Shown: piece by piece, positions 42,947 to 45,207 of the stretch
How positions within the stretch are numbered: the stretch's first letter is position 1
Layout of the letters: every line of letters begins with the position of its first letter
Assembly: GCA_021162205.1 (NCBI GenBank)
Contig: JAGGZE010000090.1
Location: forward strand, 1-45,207
Direction: 5' to 3'
DNA from: a bacterium
Lineage (GTDB): Bacteria; UBP14; UBA6098; B30-G16
DNA length: 45,207 bases
The notes under the pieces: generated by a model
Seen by the model: only the letters and a program-made list of their open reading frames with translations
Told to the model about the DNA's origin: nothing
Database searches by the model: none
Position numbers and translations under genes: made by a program

Positions 42947-43730
42947 AACCATCGAGTGCCGTTGCAAGTTTTTTCGATGCAATTTTAGCAGAATCGAGAA
43001 CTTCTGCGTGATTCGAATGCGCACCCGATTTATTCGTAACCAATGCTACTCCGACACATCGAATTCCTGCCGAGTTCGCTGCGGTAACATCGGGTGCCAT
43101 AGACATAGACACGATATCTGCACCGGCAATTCCGAGCATATTCACGGTGGCGAGTGTTTCGTAAGTCGGTCCAGTTAAAAATGCAGCGATACCAGTTTTT
43201 ATATAAATTCCACTTTTTTCGCCAGCAGAGATAATCATCTTGCCGATTTTATCATCGAATGGATGAAATTTTTTCGATTCGACCGTGCAAAGTTGAGAAT
43301 ATTTCGCTGTCCATATTCCGCCGAGCGAGATAATATCTTTCAACAGCACGAGGTCGCCGGGTTCGATATTGTCGCTAACCGCTCCCATCGACGATGTGAA
43401 AACACCGATTTGTGCACCGATTTCAGCCATAACCTTGGATATGAATAGTGCTTCCTCGACACTGCCCTCGTAAATATGTTTTCGCCCGAAAATCAGATAT
43501 AATGGTATTTTGCCATCGAATTTGCCATAAACTATTTTCCCATTATGACCTTTGACAGTCGGGGTAGGAAAATTTGGGATTTCACCGAAAGAAATATTTT
43601 TAACATTTCGACAATCAGCAGTCATCGAGCGTAAATCGACTCCCGAACCGAGGACAAAAAATATCTTCGGTCTGCCGAATTTATTCGCAAGAAAATCTGC
43701 GGTTTCTTTAACCGAACCATCGTTTAGCAT
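42930..43730 (-). CDS. Purine nucleoside phosphorylase (family 2/PNP-I)
   Basis: 266-residue phosphorylase that splits purine nucleosides with phosphate in salvage. Motifs seen: phosphate-binding FVLGSGVD (near 25), FGRKHIYEG, GAQIGVFTSSMGAVSDNIEPGDLVLLKDIISLGG, TGPTYETLATVNMLGIAGADIVSMSMAPDVTAANSAGIRCVGVALVTN. The pattern is that of trimeric inosine/guanosine PNP. It lies 20 bp after the phosphoglycerate mutase gene on the same strand, so the two are probably one operon, and its end overlaps ispH by 17 bases. Confidence 0.92.
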   Translation of the reverse strand: MLNDGSVKETADFLANKFGRPKIFFVLGSGVDLRSMTADCRNVKNISFGEIPNFPTPTVKGHNGKIVYGKFDGKIPLYLIFGRKHIYEGSVEEALFISKVMAEIGAQIGVFTSSMGAVSDNIEPGDLVLLKDIISLGGIWTAKYSQLCTVESKKFHPFDDKIGKMIISAGEKSGIYIKTGIAAFLTGPTYETLATVNMLGIAGADIVSMSMAPDVTAANSAGIRCVGVALVTNKSGAHSNHAEVLDSAKIASKKLATALDGFMRIL

Positions 43731-43750
43731 ATTCGATTCCTTTGAAAAAT

Positions 43751-44956
43751 TTATGCACCGAATTTTTTCAATTTACCAGCGTCAGCCATCATCAAAAGGA
43801 TTATAGCTTCGGCTGGGATATGCCCGATTATTCCCTTTGCACACTCGCGCTCTGAAAAAGTTTTCGCATCGTCGGCAAATGTATATTTCCCTTTCAAAAG
43901 CAACGGCACAGGATGCCAGCTATGAGATTTATGAACCGATGGCGTGCAATGGTCTCCTGTAATAGCGATTACATCGGGTTTCAAATCGAGCAGCATCGGC
44001 AATTTCTCATCGACCTCCTCGATTTTACGAACCTTGCCATCGAAATTGCCATCTTCACCATAAGAATCGGTTTTTTTGATATGCACAAAAAAGAAATCGT
44101 AATCGTTCCAAACTTTTTTCACCGTCTCGAATTCGTCCTCGGTAGTTTCGCCGGGCAATTGTGGAGTATCCATTCCGACTATTTTCGCTAGCCCACGATA
44201 CATCGGATACACAGCGATACATACAGCGCGCATTCCATATTTTTCTGTCGATGTTTTAATGTCGGCGAGTTTTGAATATCCCCGCAGAAGCACAGTATTT
44301 GCGGGATATTCTTCGGCGAGAATTTCTGTCGCCATCTCGATGAATTTATTCACTATTCGAGCAGTTTTCTCGGCGATTGGAGAAAGTGGCATCGCCTTTA
44401 TAGGTCGTTTCCCAATTGTCTGAGGGTCTGCATCGGATATCATTGCAGAAAGAGCATCCCCGCGCAAAACAACAGCGAACCTATATTCACGCCCGGCTTT
44501 AATATCGATTTTTATATCCTCGATTTGCTGAATTTTATTTTTTAATTTTTCCACAAGTTCTTTGCATTTGTCGGTTGAAATTCTTCCTGCGCGGCGGTCT
44601 GTGATAATACCATTCTCCATTGTGCAGAAATTCCCGCGCATAGCGAGGTCACCTGGATTGACTTCCATATCTACACCGAATGCCTCGAGTATCCCGCGCC
44701 CGATTTGATATTTAATCGGATTGTATCCAAAAAGTCCGAGATGACCAGGTCCGCTGCCAGGAGTAATTCCATATCCCACAGGACGATGCAGTCCCGCCGA
44801 ACCAGATGAAATCAGCGCATCCATATTGGGTGTTCGAGCTACCTCGAGTTCGGTAACTCCATCTGCATTCGTCGTTCCTCCAAGACCATCGAGAACGAGG
44901 AGAACGAGTTTAGTATTGTTCGTGTTTATCAATTGTGGTAAAATTTCCTCATACAT
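43751..44956 (-). CDS. apgM: Cofactor-independent phosphoglycerate mutase, archaeal type
   Basis: 401 residues of the alkaline-phosphatase superfamily: interconverts 3- and 2-phosphoglycerate in glycolysis and gluconeogenesis. Metal-site motifs VLLVLDGLGG (near 20), RTPNMDALISSGSAGL, and the phospho-acceptor region TPGSGPGHLGLFGYNP (near 65-80) are present, with late metal ligands ITGDHCTPSVHKSHSWHPVPLLL. This is the archaeal-type enzyme (ApgM), shorter than bacterial GpmI. AAGGAGG precedes the ATG. First gene of a likely operon with purine nucleoside phosphorylase. Confidence 0.92.
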   Translation of the reverse strand: MYEEILPQLINTNNTKLVLLVLDGLGGTTNADGVTELEVARTPNMDALISSGSAGLHRPVGYGITPGSGPGHLGLFGYNPIKYQIGRGILEAFGVDMEVNPGDLAMRGNFCTMENGIITDRRAGRISTDKCKELVEKLKNKIQQIEDIKIDIKAGREYRFAVVLRGDALSAMISDADPQTIGKRPIKAMPLSPIAEKTARIVNKFIEMATEILAEEYPANTVLLRGYSKLADIKTSTEKYGMRAVCIAVYPMYRGLAKIVGMDTPQLPGETTEDEFETVKKVWNDYDFFFVHIKKTDSYGEDGNFDGKVRKIEEVDEKLPMLLDLKPDVIAITGDHCTPSVHKSHSWHPVPLLLKGKYTFADDAKTFSERECAKGIIGHIPAEAIILLMMADAGKLKKFGA

Positions 44957-45207
44957 TTTATTCCTCCTTTTTATTCTAATTTAAGTCTTCTATAAAAATT
45001 ATAACTTATTGTGTTTCATAATATTATGATAATAATATTCTTTACTTTTCCTCATGGCTTGCTACGGTGTCGGTCGAGATGGTTATTCTCGTCGAGCTAT
45101 GCTTAGCATTTATCGTGAAAAATCTCGAATAAATCAAAAGGCACCGTTTCACTAAACACATTTATAATCGATTCCAAGCCGGTAATGGCTGCAACGCAGG
45201 AGAACAA
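44957..45207. other. Gene-free stretch at the right edge
   Basis: AT-rich leader of the phosphoglycerate mutase operon, then about 150 bp with no supported ORF. Part of a longer gene or repeat may lie beyond the edge. I see no terminator or tRNA. Confidence 0.4.

Overview
The window is about 45 kb of AT-rich, gene-dense bacterial chromosome. Several clues point to the FCB superphylum, in a lineage near candidate phyla such as WOR-3 or Cloacimonadota: a short primary sigma factor of the Bacteroidota/Chlorobi type without region 1.1, secreted proteases with YPNPF/FlgD-like C-terminal domains, a PorV/PorQ-family outer-membrane protein, a V/A-type ATPase subunit D, and an archaeal-type phosphoglycerate mutase. 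The placement is inference, because no rRNA is present. Host genes strongly favour TC|GA and TC|GG at codon junctions (for example ATC GAT, CTC GAA). One gene, at 28283, breaks this habit and looks imported.

Layout. 1-6.4 kb: end of a V/A-ATPase operon, an S8 protease, a DUF1573-thioredoxin lipoprotein, a lipoate ligase-DUF116 fusion and a membrane zinc peptidase. 6.4-8.3 kb: small membrane, regulatory and unknown genes. 8.3-14.1 kb: a SppA peptidase with a barrel-like N-terminus, a PlsC acyltransferase and an asparagine-synthase-like protein, with a repeat island between the last two. 14.3-17.5 kb: a LipS2-like radical SAM enzyme, the primary sigma factor and a site-2 protease. 17.5-26.5 kb: a second S8 protease, two membrane proteins, a pseudopilin and a 1673-residue secreted multidomain protein. 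26.5-29.8 kb: an accessory island with HicBA-like and RelBE-like toxin-antitoxin pairs, a HEPN-motif protein and 54-bp direct repeats. 29.8-35.8 kb: CinA, an SNF-type transporter, RmuC, NadD and a lipoprotein. 36-40 kb: a beta-propeller protein, a papain-like protease and a PorV/PorQ-like protein. 40.2 kb: tRNA-His, then about 0.9 kb of layered repeats. 41.2-45 kb: IspH fused to a UbiA-like membrane domain, purine nucleoside phosphorylase and phosphoglycerate mutase.

The most unusual content is non-coding. A dispersed repeat family joins a terminator hairpin to a nested double hairpin: an outer stem such as GTGCGAC/GTCGCAC around an inner stem such as CCGAT-aaa-ATCGG. Copies sit exactly at gene 3' ends at 689, 8238, 11592, 35806 and 40334, sometimes overlapping the stop codon, and one has rewritten the end of plsC. 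Next to tRNA-His they are stacked with a 20-bp perfect palindrome, a shared TAGGGGCGTATCGAATACGC palindrome and a nine-unit 21-bp tandem array. Read on the minus strand, that array encodes degenerate ISxExxA heptads.

Functional links: the LplA-DUF116 fusion and the LipS2-like enzyme probably belong to the LipS1/LipS2-type lipoate assembly route, although LipS1 is not in the window. The S8 and C1 proteases, the giant secreted protein and the PorV/PorQ-like protein suggest cell-surface export by a type IX-like pathway whose core genes are not seen here.
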